Counted from the stretch's first letter, positions 17,714-27,965 are shown. The stretch is DNA of 64,000 nucleotides from Microbacterium sp. GCS4 (GCF_001262495.1 NZ_LGYE01000001.1:992001-1056000), one strand, 5' to 3'. Numbers and translations are program-made. Notes: generated by a model not told the origin, from the sequence alone.

Positions 17714-18328
17714 CTACGGCCTCCGGCGCAGCCCGTCAAGAGCGATCGCGACGACGTCGTCCGCAAGGCGGTCCGCACCTTCGCGCCCTCCAGGCCGGTA
17801 CCACTCGACGAGCGAGTTGATCATGCCGAACGTGAGACGCGCCGCGACGCTCGCGTCGATGTCCTCACGGAGGGCGCCCTCCTCCTGCGCGGCTGAGACC
17901 AGTGCCGTGATCCGACGATCGAACGTGCGTCGTCGTGCGAGTGCGGTGCGCTCGACCTCGGTGTTCCCGCGCACCCGCAGCAGCAGGGTGACGGCGGGCA
18001 GCTGATCCACCAGCACGTGCACGGCACCGCGCAGCACGTGCTCGAGACGGTCCGCCGCGCTCGCCGTCGCGCGATCGCCCGCCGGCGCGGGATCGTCGAC
18101 CACGGCCTCGAGCCCGCTGAGCGCGGCGTCGAGCGCGAGGTCGAGCATCTCCTCCTTCGACCCGAAGTGGTGGTAGATCGCCGACTTCGACAGACCCAGA
18201 CGCTCGGCGAGCATGCCGATCGACGTGGCGTCGTAGCCGTGCTCGTTGAACGCCGCGATCGCGACGGCGAGGATCCCCTGCTGGTCGTATCCCGGGCGAC
18301 CACGTCGCGCGCTCTGCATCTCGGACAT
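17714..18328 (-). CDS. paaR: TetR family repressor of phenylacetate genes
   Basis: A 204-residue TetR regulator. The N-terminal HTH (about residues 12-60) includes the helix pair around YDATSIGMLAERLGLSKSA and the IYHHFGSKEEM motif common to the family; the rest is a ligand-binding helical domain. It lies between paaZ and paaK, and four matching operators lie before paa transcription units, so it is probably PaaR, which is relieved by phenylacetyl-CoA. The ATG at 18328 has GAGG before it; a GTG one codon earlier is less well spaced. Confidence 0.85.
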   Translation of the reverse strand: MSEMQSARRGRPGYDQQGILAVAIAAFNEHGYDATSIGMLAERLGLSKSAIYHHFGSKEEMLDLALDAALSGLEAVVDDPAPAGDRATASAADRLEHVLRGAVHVLVDQLPAVTLLLRVRGNTEVERTALARRRTFDRRITALVSAAQEEGALREDIDASVAARLTFGMINSLVEWYRPGGREGADRLADDVVAIALDGLRRRP

Positions 18329-18336
18329 CACGCCTC

Positions 18337-18358
18337 AGTCTCGCACCGTTCGGTCCCG
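18337..18358. promoter_or_regulatory. Possible PaaR half-site at paaR
   Basis: The right half of the shared operator (CGTTCGGT) is present just upstream of paaR, but the left arm does not match. It may be a weak autoregulatory site or chance. Confidence 0.25.
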
Positions 18359-18372
18359 TGACCGCGCAGGAG

Positions 18373-19707
18373 TCAGCGCAGGTCGTAGACGCGCTTGTAC
18401 TTCCCCTCGCTGCGCGGCAGGGCGCCGGGCTCTTCCAGTCGCACGGCGACGGTCGAGCCGACGAACACCTTGATGCGCTGCGCGAGCACCTCGGCGGCGG
18501 CCCGACAGGTGTCCACCGGCAGATCCGGATGCCGCTCGATGCGCACCGTCAACGCATCCATCCGCCCCTCCTTCGTGAGCTCGAGGATGAAATGCGGGGT
18601 CAGCTGCTCGATGCCGAGCACGAGCTCCTCGATCTGCGTGGGGAAGAGGTTCACACCGCGCACGATGATCATGTCGTCGTTGCGGCCGGTGACCTTCTCC
18701 ATGCGCCGCATCGCGGGGCGGGCCGTACCGGGCAGAAGGCGCGTGAGATCGCGAGTGCGGTAGCGGATGACCGGGAACGCCTCCTTCGTGAGCGAGGTGA
18801 ACACGAGCTCGCCCAGCTCGCCGTCAGGCAGGGCCGCGCCGGACTCGGCGTCGATGACCTCGGGGAGGAAGTGGTCCTCCCAGATGTGGGGTCCGTCCTT
18901 GCCCTCGAGGCACTCGCTGCCGACGCCCGGCCCCATGACCTCGCTGAGACCGTAGATGTCGAGTGCGTCGATGCCCATCCGCTGTTCGAGTTCTCGCCGC
19001 ATCTCGTTCGTCCACGGCTCGGCGCCCAGCACCGCGACCTTGAGCGAGGTGGACCGCGGGTCGATGCCCTGGGCCACCATCGCGTCCGCGATCGTGAGCA
19101 GATAGCTGGGTGTGCAGAGGATCGCGTCGGGTTCGAAGTCGCGGATCAGCTGCACCTGCCGCGCGGTCTGACCACCCGACACGGGGATCACGGTCGCGCC
19201 GAGCGCCTCGATGCCGGCGTGCGCGCCGAGACCGCCCGTGAACAGCCCGTAGCCGTAGGCGTTGTGCACCTTCATCCCTGCGCGGATGCCGGCAGCGCGC
19301 AGCGAGCGTGCGACCAGAGCGCCCCAGCGGTCGAGGTCGCCGCGCGTGTAGCCGACGACCGTCGGGCGCCCGGTCGTGCCGCTCGACGCATGGATTCGGG
19401 CGACATCGCTCATCGGCACAGCGAACATGCCGAACGGGTAGGTCTCGCGCAGGTCCGCCTTGGTCGTGAACGGCAGCCGCTCGATATCGGCGAGGACGCG
19501 GATGTCTTCGGGGTGCACGCCCGCCTCATCGAACTTGCGGGTGTAGAGCGGCACGTTCGCGTAGGCGTGGCGCACGGTCTGCTGCAGGCGCTGGAGTTGC
19601 AGCTCCTCCAGCTCGGCGCGTGTCAGCCGTTCCTCGGCGTCGAGCGCGGCGAGGGCGGGAGCGCGGACGGCAGCGCGGGAGGTGGAGTGATCGGTCATCG
19701 TCGACAT
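18373..19707 (-). CDS. paaK: Phenylacetate-CoA ligase
   Basis: A 444-residue adenylate-forming ligase that activates phenylacetate to phenylacetyl-CoA with ATP. The P-loop-like motif SSGTTGRPTVVGYT, the adenine-binding YGLSEVMGPGVG and the hinge region YRTRDLTRLL are all present, and the length matches PaaK proteins. It is downstream of paaI (17-base gap) and shares its operator. CGGAG lies before the ATG. Confidence 0.95.
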   Translation of the reverse strand: MSTMTDHSTSRAAVRAPALAALDAEERLTRAELEELQLQRLQQTVRHAYANVPLYTRKFDEAGVHPEDIRVLADIERLPFTTKADLRETYPFGMFAVPMSDVARIHASSGTTGRPTVVGYTRGDLDRWGALVARSLRAAGIRAGMKVHNAYGYGLFTGGLGAHAGIEALGATVIPVSGGQTARQVQLIRDFEPDAILCTPSYLLTIADAMVAQGIDPRSTSLKVAVLGAEPWTNEMRRELEQRMGIDALDIYGLSEVMGPGVGSECLEGKDGPHIWEDHFLPEVIDAESGAALPDGELGELVFTSLTKEAFPVIRYRTRDLTRLLPGTARPAMRRMEKVTGRNDDMIIVRGVNLFPTQIEELVLGIEQLTPHFILELTKEGRMDALTVRIERHPDLPVDTCRAAAEVLAQRIKVFVGSTVAVRLEEPGALPRSEGKYKRVYDLR

Positions 19708-19725
19708 GAGTGCTCCGGGGTCTGT

Positions 19726-20169
19726 TCAGAACGTCTGGGAGGTGGTGCGTGACCGGCCGCGGAACTCGGCGACCGTGTCGCCCTGCTCGTCGACGACCGT
19801 CACGTCGTAGATGCCGGAGCGCCCCGATCGGGAGCGGCGCACGGCGGTCGCGGTCAGGGTCTGACCCGACACCGTCGGCTTGAGGAACGAGATGTCGGCG
19901 CCGGCGGCGACCGTGACGCGGTCGTCCTCGTTGCAGGCGATCGCGAAGGCCGTGTCCGCGAGCGCGAAGACGAAGCCGCCGTGCGTGATGGCGAAGCCGT
20001 TGGTCATGTCATCGCGCACGCGCATCGAGACGACGGCGTGGCCGGGGTCGTCGCGCTCCACCAGGAGGCCGAGGGATGCCGACGCGCGATCGCGCTGCAT
20101 CATGGCCCGGTTGGGCGGGACGCTCGTCGCCGTCGTCCGGGTCGTCGTACCCGTCGTCGCATCCGTCAT
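19726..20169 (-). CDS. paaI: Hydroxyphenylacetyl-CoA thioesterase PaaI
   Basis: A 147-residue hotdog-fold thioesterase with the PaaI signature HGGFVFALADTAFAIA. In the pathway it rescues CoA from dead-end ring-hydroxylated thioesters. A strong GAGGAGG ribosome site precedes the ATG, and a PaaR operator lies 54 bases upstream. It is co-oriented with and just upstream of paaK. Confidence 0.92.
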   Translation of the reverse strand: MTDATTGTTTRTTATSVPPNRAMMQRDRASASLGLLVERDDPGHAVVSMRVRDDMTNGFAITHGGFVFALADTAFAIACNEDDRVTVAAGADISFLKPTVSGQTLTATAVRRSRSGRSGIYDVTVVDEQGDTVAEFRGRSRTTSQTF

Positions 20170-20222
20170 CGTCGACCTCCTCGTCGCGTGAGACGCCGCG
20201 CTGCGGCATCCGACCCGACCAT

Positions 20223-20244
20223 ACTAACTGAACGATCGGTTAGT
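20223..20244. promoter_or_regulatory. PaaR operator upstream of paaI-paaK
   Basis: The best-matching of the four sites: ACT, AAC, CG and TCGGTTAGT all fall in register with the shared 22-bp form. The outer bases TACTAAC and GTTAGTA form a perfect inverted repeat. It also lies ten bases beyond the dhaM stop. Confidence 0.75.
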
Positions 20245-20253
20245 AAAGAGGGA

Positions 20254-22725
20254 TCATGCGTCGACCACGGCGCGCGCCGCCTCCCGCGCCTCCTCCGCCG
20301 ACGACGACGACCGTGCAGCGTCGGCCGCCCGATGACACTGCTCCGTCGTGACGCGGCGCAACGCGGCTCCCACCCGCCCGAGGGCGCGCGACGTCATCGA
20401 GAGCGAGCTCGCCCCCAATCCCACCAGCACGGGCGCGAGCGCCGGGTCGCCCGCAGCCTCGCCGCACACCCCGACCGGCTTCCCGCTGGCACGGCCCGCG
20501 TCGCCCACCGCGCCGATGAGACGCAGGACGGCAGGCTGCCACGGATCGTTGAGATCTCCGAGCGCGCCGAGCAGGCGGTCCGCGGCCATCGTGTACTGGG
20601 CCAGGTCGTTCGTGCCGATGCTGACGAAGTCGACGACGTCGAACAGCTCGGAGGCGAGGAGCGCCGCGGACGGCGTCTCGACCATGATGCCGGCGCGGGT
20701 CAGCCCCGCTGCGCGGCAGCGCTCGACAAAGGCCTGCGCCTCCTCGATCGTCGCCACCATCGGCGCCATGACCTCGACGCGCGCAGACTCGGCCTCCGCG
20801 GCCTCGGCGACTGCGCGCAGCTGGTCGTCGAGCAGCTGCGAAGCGCGACGGGCGAGGCGAAGCCCCCGGACGCCGAGCGCCGGGTTCTCCTCCGGCTCGG
20901 GGTGCGTGAAGGGCAACGGCTTATCGCTTCCCGCGTCGAGAGTGCGCACCACCACCCGGTGCCCCGCGAAAGGCGCGAGCACGGCACGGTAGGCGGCCAC
21001 CTGTTCGGCGACGTCAGGTGCGTCGACGCGATCGAGGAAGCAGAACTCGGTGCGGAACAGCCCGACCCCCTCGGCCCCCGCCGCGGCTGCCGTCTCGGCA
21101 TCGGCCGCCCCACCCACGTTGGCGAGCAGCGGAACGGCGTGGCGATCGGCGAGCACCCCGGCACCGTCGAACGCGACGACCTCGGATCCTGCTCGCACCC
21201 TCTCGACGGCCGCGGGCGACGGGTCCAGCTGCACGGTGCCGCGATCCCCGTCCACGAGCACCGTCGCTCCCGCGGGGATCCGCGCCGCGCCCTCGACGCC
21301 CACGACGGCCGGAAGCCCCAGCGCACGCGCGATGATCGCCGTATGCGAGGTCGGTCCCCCGTCCTCCGTCACGAGCGCCACGCACTGCCCTCCCTCGAGC
21401 GCCGCCGTGTCGGCGGGAGCGAGGTCACGCGCCACGAGGACGAACGGCTCCTCGCGCTCGGGCACCCCCGGCATCTCCACCTCGAGGAGTTCGGCGATGA
21501 TCCGGTCGCGGACGTCGAGGACGTCGGCCACCCTTTCGGCCATGCGACCGCCGAGCGTCGACAGTCTCGCGGCGTGCGCGGCACCGACCTCCCACACGGC
21601 CCTGGTGCCGCTCAGCCCCTTCGCGCGCACCAGTGCGGTCGCGTCCGAGACGAGCTCGGGGTCGGAGGCCAGCAGTCGGGATGCGTCGAGGATCGCCTTC
21701 GCCTCACCCGTCGCGGCCTCGGTGCGTCGACGGAGCTGATCGGCGACGGCGACCGAGGCCCATTCGATCGCCGAGACCTCGGCGTCCCGCTCCTCCGGCG
21801 CGATCCGCACGGCGGGGTCGGGCTCGGTGAGCGCCGGCGCGACACGGACGACCGGCGCCGCGGCCGCACCCGCGCTCACCCCCCGACCGCGCAGCAGCGC
21901 ACCTGCGGCGAGAGGGCTCGTCGGCAGAGCAGCGGCGTCATCGCTCCCCTCCGTGGTGGGCTCCGTGATCGGAACGGAACGGACGGATGCCGGCTCCGTG
22001 CCCTCACCGAATCCCTCGTCGAACAGAGCGCTGAGACGGTCGAGAATCGCCGCGGCGCCGGGGCCGCTCGCCGACAGCTCCAGCTCGTCGCCCTGGCGCG
22101 CCCCGAGCACGAGGAGGCGCGACAGGCTCGCGGCCGACGCCTCAGGGCCGTCGGGGAGGCGCCGCAGACGCACGTCGGTTCCCGCCGCGGTTTCCGCGAT
22201 GAGCGCCGCAGGACGCGCGTGGATGCCCAGCGGATTGCGGACCCGGACCGTGCGGGTGAGGGCGTCCGGATCGGACGCGCTCTGTGCGACCTCCGGGGGC
22301 GGTTCCGCCTCGCTCAGCTGGCCCGCCTTCGCCGCGAGTGCCCCCGCGGCCTCCTGCGCGACTGCGTCGAGCCCTGCTCCCCCAGCCGCCGACACCACGG
22401 CCGACAGGAGTCCCTCGACGAACGGCGCGGGAGCGAGCCGGACCGGCACCTCACTGCTGCGCAGGTCGAGGGCGAGTTCGGCGCTCAGCACCGCAGAGCC
22501 GAGGTCCATGAGCACGAGCACGCCTTCGCAGTCCACGGCGAGCTCGTCGATCGCGGCGGCGACGGCGACCGCGTCGGTGCCGAGGACGGCCGCGCCGTCG
22601 GCATCCGTCCCCGCCCCGGCCGCGACGCGCACCTGCGCCCCTCCTCCGGGAACCATCTGGAGGGCGAGTTCGAGCGCCGCCTCCCCGAGCCTGGCGCTGT
22701 GAGAGACGGCGACGACGCCGATCAT
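20254..22725 (-). CDS. dhaM: DhaM phosphotransferase subunit fused to HPr and enzyme I
   Basis: An 823-residue, three-part PTS protein for dihydroxyacetone kinase. The DhaM/EIIA-Man-like domain (residues 1-130) has its phospho-histidine at H9 in AVSHSARLG. The HPr domain (about 155-245) has H169 in NPLGIHARP. A complete enzyme I (about 268-810) has H461 in GGPTSHTAIIAR, RTEFCF, VSIGTNDLAQY and the C-terminal GVCGEAAGDP. It can carry phosphate from PEP all the way to the DhaL-bound ADP. Last gene of the operon; its ATG overlaps the dhaL stop. Confidence 0.92.
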   Translation of the reverse strand: MIGVVAVSHSARLGEAALELALQMVPGGGAQVRVAAGAGTDADGAAVLGTDAVAVAAAIDELAVDCEGVLVLMDLGSAVLSAELALDLRSSEVPVRLAPAPFVEGLLSAVVSAAGGAGLDAVAQEAAGALAAKAGQLSEAEPPPEVAQSASDPDALTRTVRVRNPLGIHARPAALIAETAAGTDVRLRRLPDGPEASAASLSRLLVLGARQGDELELSASGPGAAAILDRLSALFDEGFGEGTEPASVRSVPITEPTTEGSDDAAALPTSPLAAGALLRGRGVSAGAAAAPVVRVAPALTEPDPAVRIAPEERDAEVSAIEWASVAVADQLRRRTEAATGEAKAILDASRLLASDPELVSDATALVRAKGLSGTRAVWEVGAAHAARLSTLGGRMAERVADVLDVRDRIIAELLEVEMPGVPEREEPFVLVARDLAPADTAALEGGQCVALVTEDGGPTSHTAIIARALGLPAVVGVEGAARIPAGATVLVDGDRGTVQLDPSPAAVERVRAGSEVVAFDGAGVLADRHAVPLLANVGGAADAETAAAAGAEGVGLFRTEFCFLDRVDAPDVAEQVAAYRAVLAPFAGHRVVVRTLDAGSDKPLPFTHPEPEENPALGVRGLRLARRASQLLDDQLRAVAEAAEAESARVEVMAPMVATIEEAQAFVERCRAAGLTRAGIMVETPSAALLASELFDVVDFVSIGTNDLAQYTMAADRLLGALGDLNDPWQPAVLRLIGAVGDAGRASGKPVGVCGEAAGDPALAPVLVGLGASSLSMTSRALGRVGAALRRVTTEQCHRAADAARSSSSAEEAREAARAVVDA

Positions 22726-23369
22726 CAGGACGAGCCGGCGATCGTGTCGGCCAGCGACTCGAACAGCAGCGTGACCGAGGCCGCGCCGGGGTCGAGGTGA
22801 CCCGCGCTGCGCTCTCCCAGATAGCTGGCGCGCCCCTTGCGCGCGACGAGCGGCAGCGTGGCGTCCCGGCCCAGTGCCGCCGCGGTCGCCGCGGCTCTGC
22901 TCGCATCGGCGAGACCCGCTCCGCGGGCGATCGCCGCGTCCATCGCATCGACCGCGGGCGCCATCGCGTCGAACATCGTCTTGTCGCCCGCCTCGGCCTT
23001 GCCCCGAGCGACGATGCCCTCGAGGCCCGCGCGCAACGCCCCCGCGAGGCCTGCGGCGTCGAGCTCGGTCACGGGACCCGCCGTCATGCCCATCCGCAGG
23101 AAGAGCGTTCCGTACAGCGGTCCGCTCGCCCCTCCCACCGAGCTGACGAGCGTCATTCCGACGCCCTTGAGCAGGTCGTCGACCGTCCCCGGTGCATCCG
23201 CGCTGAGCTTGTCGACCACGGCGGCCATGCCGCGGGACATGTTCGCACCGTGATCGGCGTCGCCGATCGCGGAGTCCAGCTCGGTGAGCCACTCCTTCTT
23301 CTCGGTGACGACGTCACGATAGCGGGTGACCCAGTCGACGAGTGCGGCGGTGCCGATCGTGTCCGTCAT
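22725..23369 (-). CDS. dhaL: Dihydroxyacetone kinase subunit DhaL
   Basis: A 214-residue all-helical ADP-binding subunit. The metal-ligand cluster IGDADHGANM and SSVGGASGPLYG are diagnostic. DhaL holds a permanently bound ADP that is rephosphorylated by DhaM, then passes phosphate to dihydroxyacetone on DhaK. It starts four bases after dhaK and overlaps dhaM by ATGA. Confidence 0.95.
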   Translation of the reverse strand: MTDTIGTAALVDWVTRYRDVVTEKKEWLTELDSAIGDADHGANMSRGMAAVVDKLSADAPGTVDDLLKGVGMTLVSSVGGASGPLYGTLFLRMGMTAGPVTELDAAGLAGALRAGLEGIVARGKAEAGDKTMFDAMAPAVDAMDAAIARGAGLADASRAAATAAALGRDATLPLVARKGRASYLGERSAGHLDPGAASVTLLFESLADTIAGSS

Positions 23370-23373
23370 CGGC

Positions 23374-24366
<993 letters not shown>

Positions 24367-24397
24367 GGTGGATCTCCCTTGATCTCGGCCGCGCGGC

Positions 24398-24416
24398 TTT
24401 CCGAAGAAATCGGAAA
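24398..24416. promoter_or_regulatory. Perfect inverted repeat, candidate IclR operator
   Basis: TTTCCGA and TCGGAAA are perfect 7-bp inverted arms around AGAAA. The size and centre resemble IclR-family sites. It lies in the divergent dhaK/iclR gap. Confidence 0.5.
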
Positions 24417-24417
24417 G

Positions 24418-24438
24418 ATATTCGTCAATGTCGAATAT
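24418..24438. promoter_or_regulatory. Second inverted repeat in the dha control region
   Basis: ATATTCG and CGAATAT are perfect 7-bp arms around a 7-base centre, starting one base after the first palindrome. It is AT-rich, so it may also overlap a -10 element. Confidence 0.45.
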
Positions 24439-24489
24439 GCTCGTGGTCTGCCGTCTTGTCAAGGGAGACTCAGGCGAAAGGAGACCCCG

Positions 24490-25257
24490 ATGATCCAGGC
24501 AATCGATCGCGCCGCCAAAGTGCTGGAGCTGCTGCAGGGCGCCCGTCATCTCGGCATCACCGACCTCGCTGCGGCGCTCGCGCTCCCCCCGTCCACCGTG
24601 CACGGCATCGTGAAGTCGCTGCGCGAGCACGGCCTCGTCGCGAAAGAGCGCGGCGGGCAGCGCTACATGCTCGGACCGACCCTGCTGCGCCTCAGCAACG
24701 TCTACCTCGACACGCTCGACGTCCGCGCGCGCGCCATGCGCTGGACGCAAGAACTCGCGCGTCGCACGAACCTCCCTGTCCGCCTCGGCGCCCCGCACTT
24801 CCACGAAGTGCTCGTGATCCACCACGACCTCCGCCCCGACGACAGCCGGCAGATGCTCGAGACCGGCGTCGCGATCCCCGCCCACGCCTCGGCAATGGGC
24901 AAGGTGCTGCTCGCCTACGACGCGGGGTTCCAGCGCACCGTGTTCGAGCAGCCGCTGCGCAGCCTCACGGGTGACACCATCACGGACGTCGCGCGGCTCA
25001 CGCTCGAGTTCCCGGCGATCCTCGACCGTGCGAGCGCCGCCGAGGTCGATGAGGCCGTGCTCGGCGAGTCCTCGGTCGCAGCCCCCGTCGCGGACGCCTC
25101 GAACGAGATCGTCGCAGCGGTCGCCGTGGTGATGCCCACATCGCAGGCACCCGCGACCGACGCCGTGCTCGATGCGCTGCGCGAGACCGCACGGAACATC
25201 TCCCGCGAGCTCGGCGCGAGCAGCTGGCCGCCCGCGCCCGCACTGGCCGAGGACTGA
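24490..25257 (+). CDS. IclR family transcriptional regulator
   Basis: A 255-residue IclR-type regulator. The N-terminal winged helix (about residues 1-60) contains [22 protein letters not shown], and the C-terminal effector domain includes [15 protein letters not shown], typical of the family. Divergence from dhaK and two palindromes in the shared gap make it the likely regulator of dihydroxyacetone kinase. AAGGAG precedes the ATG at 24490. Confidence 0.9.
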   Translation: MIQAIDRAAKVLELLQGARHLGITDLAAALALPPSTVHGIVKSLREHGLVAKERGGQRYMLGPTLLRLSNVYLDTLDVRARAMRWTQELARRTNLPVRLGAPHFHEVLVIHHDLRPDDSRQMLETGVAIPAHASAMGKVLLAYDAGFQRTVFEQPLRSLTGDTITDVARLTLEFPAILDRASAAEVDEAVLGESSVAAPVADASNEIVAAVAVVMPTSQAPATDAVLDALRETARNISRELGASSWPPAPALAED

Positions 25258-25265
25258 CAGGAGAT

Positions 25266-25400
25266 CCGCGCAGCGCGAGGCTCCGCTCAACCGCGCAGCG
25301 CGAGGCTCTTCTCAACCGCGCAGCGCGAGGGCGAACGGCAGCGCAGCCCCTGTCGGCCGGACAGCTCCGCTCAACCGCGCAGCGCGAGGGCGAACGGCAG
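25266..25400. repeat. Repeated copies of the recQ 3-prime end
   Basis: The sequence TCAACCGCGCAGCGCGAGG occurs at 25287-25305, 25312-25330 and 25371-25389, with a shorter copy at 25266-25280. The copies at 25312 and 25371 are identical for 30 bases. The last copy is the true end of recQ (codons LPFALALRG and stop); the others lie in the gap beyond it. Confidence 0.9.
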
Positions 25401-27482
25401 CACCCCGGTCGCCCCGGCGCGGCGGAGCGTGCGCGCCGCGACCGTGAGGGTCCAGCGACTGTCGACCAGATCGTCGACCAGCAGCACGGGCCCGGGAGGC
25501 ACCTCGATGCCGTCGGCCGAGAACCGGTCCCACAGTCCCGCGAGGCGGAACACGCTATTGCCGCCGGGCTGGCCGCTAGGACCGCCGTTCACGGGCGCGA
25601 GCGCACCGAGGTACGGCAGGCGTCCGATCTCGGCGATCCCGCGGGCCAACGAATCGACGAGCACTGGACGCGACCGCGACGGCATCGCGATCACGGCGAC
25701 CGGGCGCTCCGCCCAGTCCCATCCCGCGAGCACTCGCACGCAGGCACCGAGGAGCTCGGGGGAGACGGGGGCGTCCGCCGCACCGGCCGCGAAGATCCCC
25801 CGCAGAGCGCCTCCCCAGCCGAGGTCGGTCAACCGGGCCAGCGCCCGACCCTCCCCCGCCTGCTCCTCGGCCGGGATGCGCCCCTTGACCGGCACGTCGA
25901 GACGATCGGCACCGGTCGGCCACGCTCGACGCGCCTCGATCGGCACGCCCACACGGTCGAGGGACTCCCCGGCCTGAGCGCTCGCGTCCGCGCCGACCTC
26001 CTGCGGAAACCAGACACCGGCGCAGTTGTCGCAGCGCCCGCACGGCACCGCCGTGTCGTCGTCGAGCGTGCGCTGCAGGAACTCCATGCGGCATCCGGCG
26101 GTCTGCTCGTAGTCGAGCATGTGCTGCTGCTCGGCCCGACGCTCGGCGGCGATGCGCTCGTAGCGCTCGGCGTCGTAGACCCACGGCTGCCCCGTCGCCA
26201 CCCAGCCGCCCTGCACGCGGCGCACCGCACCGTCGACGTCGAGCACCTTGAGCAGAAGCTCGAGGGGCGTGCGGCGGATGTCGACCATCGCCTCCAGCGC
26301 CGGCGTGGAGATCGGCGCGTCCCCCAGCGCGGCGATCACGCGTTCCGCCCGCTCCTGGTCGGGCATCGAGGCCGTCGCGAAGTAGTGCCAGATGTCGCGG
26401 TCCTCGACTCCGGGCAGCAGCAGCACATCGGCGTTCTCGCTCGCTCGACCGGCACGGCCGACCTGCTGGTAATAGGCGACGGGCGAGGACGGCGCCCCGA
26501 GGTGCACGACGAACCCGAGGTCGGGTTTGTCGAATCCCATCCCCAGCGCGCTCGTCGCCACGAGCGCCTTGACCTCGTTGCGCTTGAGCATCCCCTCGGA
26601 CTCCGCTCGCTCATCGGCATCCGTCTGCCCCGTGTACGCGCGCACGTCGTGCCCGTGCTCGCGCAGCAGTCGCGCGGTGTCGACGGCCGCGGAGACGGTC
26701 AGCGTGTAGATGATGCCCGACCCCGGCAGGTCGTCGAGATGACTGAGAAGCCACGCGAGCCTGCTCGCGGAGTCGCGCAGCCGCAGCACGCCGAGGCGCA
26801 GGGAGGTGCGGGCGAGCGGCCCGCGGATCGTCAGCACATCGGGAGCACCTCTGCCGCCTACCCCCAGCTGCTCGGCCACGTCGGCCACCACCCGACTGTT
26901 CGCGGTCGCGGTCGTCGCGAGCACCGGCACGTCCGCGGGCATCTCGCCGATCAGGTCGCGCAGTCGGCGGTAGTCGGGTCGGAAGTCATGCCCCCAGTCG
27001 CTGATGCAGTGAGCCTCGTCGACCACGAGCATCCCGATCCTCTGCACCAGGGCGGGCAGCTGCTCCTCGCGGAACGCGGGGTTGTTGAGCCGCTCCGGTG
27101 ACACGAGCAGCACGTCGACCTCGTCGCGATCGAGCTGAGCGAGCACGTCCGACCACTCGTGCGCGTTGGTCGAGTTGATCGCGACCGCACGCACCCCGGC
27201 GCGCTCGGCCGCCGAGATCTGGTCGCGCATCAGGGCGAGCAGGGGCGACACGAGCACCGTGGGACCGGCACCCCGACGACGGAGCAGGAGCGTCGCCACG
27301 AAGTACACCGCGGATTTGCCCCACCCGGTGCGCTGGACCACCAGCGCACGCCTTCGCCCTTCGACCAGCGCCTCGATCGCCTCGTACTGCCCGTCGTGGA
27401 ACTCGACGTCATGGGGTCGGGCGTCCGGACGCCCGACCAGCTCCCGCAGCGCGGAGAGGGCGGCGTCACGAGTGGAAGTCAT
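25371..27482 (-). CDS. recQ: RecQ-family DNA helicase with phosphoribosyltransferase-like tail
   Basis: A 703-residue SF2 helicase. Motif I is in QRTGWGKSAV, motif II VVDEAHCISDWGHDFRPDYRRL (RecQ-type, seen in parts), motif VI QQVGRAGRA, and the RecQ zinc site is formed by CRMEF, then VPCGRCDNC. In place of an HRDC domain, the last 150 residues end with PVLLVDDLVDSRWT, which resembles the PRPP-binding loop of ComF-type phosphoribosyltransferases. It unwinds DNA in recombination and repair. The start at 27482 has GGAGG very close to it. Confidence 0.88.
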   Translation of the reverse strand: MTSTRDAALSALRELVGRPDARPHDVEFHDGQYEAIEALVEGRRRALVVQRTGWGKSAVYFVATLLLRRRGAGPTVLVSPLLALMRDQISAAERAGVRAVAINSTNAHEWSDVLAQLDRDEVDVLLVSPERLNNPAFREEQLPALVQRIGMLVVDEAHCISDWGHDFRPDYRRLRDLIGEMPADVPVLATTATANSRVVADVAEQLGVGGRGAPDVLTIRGPLARTSLRLGVLRLRDSASRLAWLLSHLDDLPGSGIIYTLTVSAAVDTARLLREHGHDVRAYTGQTDADERAESEGMLKRNEVKALVATSALGMGFDKPDLGFVVHLGAPSSPVAYYQQVGRAGRASENADVLLLPGVEDRDIWHYFATASMPDQERAERVIAALGDAPISTPALEAMVDIRRTPLELLLKVLDVDGAVRRVQGGWVATGQPWVYDAERYERIAAERRAEQQHMLDYEQTAGCRMEFLQRTLDDDTAVPCGRCDNCAGVWFPQEVGADASAQAGESLDRVGVPIEARRAWPTGADRLDVPVKGRIPAEEQAGEGRALARLTDLGWGGALRGIFAAGAADAPVSPELLGACVRVLAGWDWAERPVAVIAMPSRSRPVLVDSLARGIAEIGRLPYLGALAPVNGGPSGQPGGNSVFRLAGLWDRFSADGIEVPPGPVLLVDDLVDSRWTLTVAARTLRRAGATGVLPFALALRG

Positions 27483-27545
27483 GCCTCCACTCTGCCCCAG
27501 ACCCCCGACATCCCCGCCCCGACGATCCACAGGTAGCGTGGAGAG

Positions 27546-27965
27546 GTGATCACCCGTGAACTCGCCACCGCCCTGCGCGACGCCGGTCTGCAGTGGCGCC
27601 CCGCCGAGGGCGATCGATTCCAGCTCGACCTCCCCGAGGAGATCGAGCTGGAAGCCGAGGCCGATGTGTTCACGGTGAGCGCCATGACGATCGAGGCGCG
27701 GCAGACCCCCTCGGGCACCGATCTCGCGTTCAACGGCACGACCGAGTGGGCGCTCGACGCCGTGACTCTCGCCGATGCCGTGTGGCTCCCTCGTGAGGAC
27801 CAGTTGCGCGAGCTGCTGCGCGGCACGTTCCGCTCCCTCACGCGACTCGACGACGCCTTCGTGGTCGAGATCGGCATCGCGGGCGAGACGTTCCGCTTCG
27901 AGCATCCCGACCCCTCCGAGGCCTACGGCCGCGCGCTCCTCGAGTTGGTCTCCCGCTCTCGCTGA
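27546..27965 (+). CDS. Conserved hypothetical protein
   Basis: A 139-residue soluble acidic protein starting at a GTG with GGAGAG just before it. It has no recognisable catalytic motif; FNGTTEWALD and WLPREDQLRELL are the most family-like stretches, as in a small actinobacterial family sometimes mislabelled as pilus assembly protein. It diverges from recQ with 63 bases between the start codons. No function is offered. Confidence 0.7.
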   Translation: MITRELATALRDAGLQWRPAEGDRFQLDLPEEIELEAEADVFTVSAMTIEARQTPSGTDLAFNGTTEWALDAVTLADAVWLPREDQLRELLRGTFRSLTRLDDAFVVEIGIAGETFRFEHPDPSEAYGRALLELVSRSR

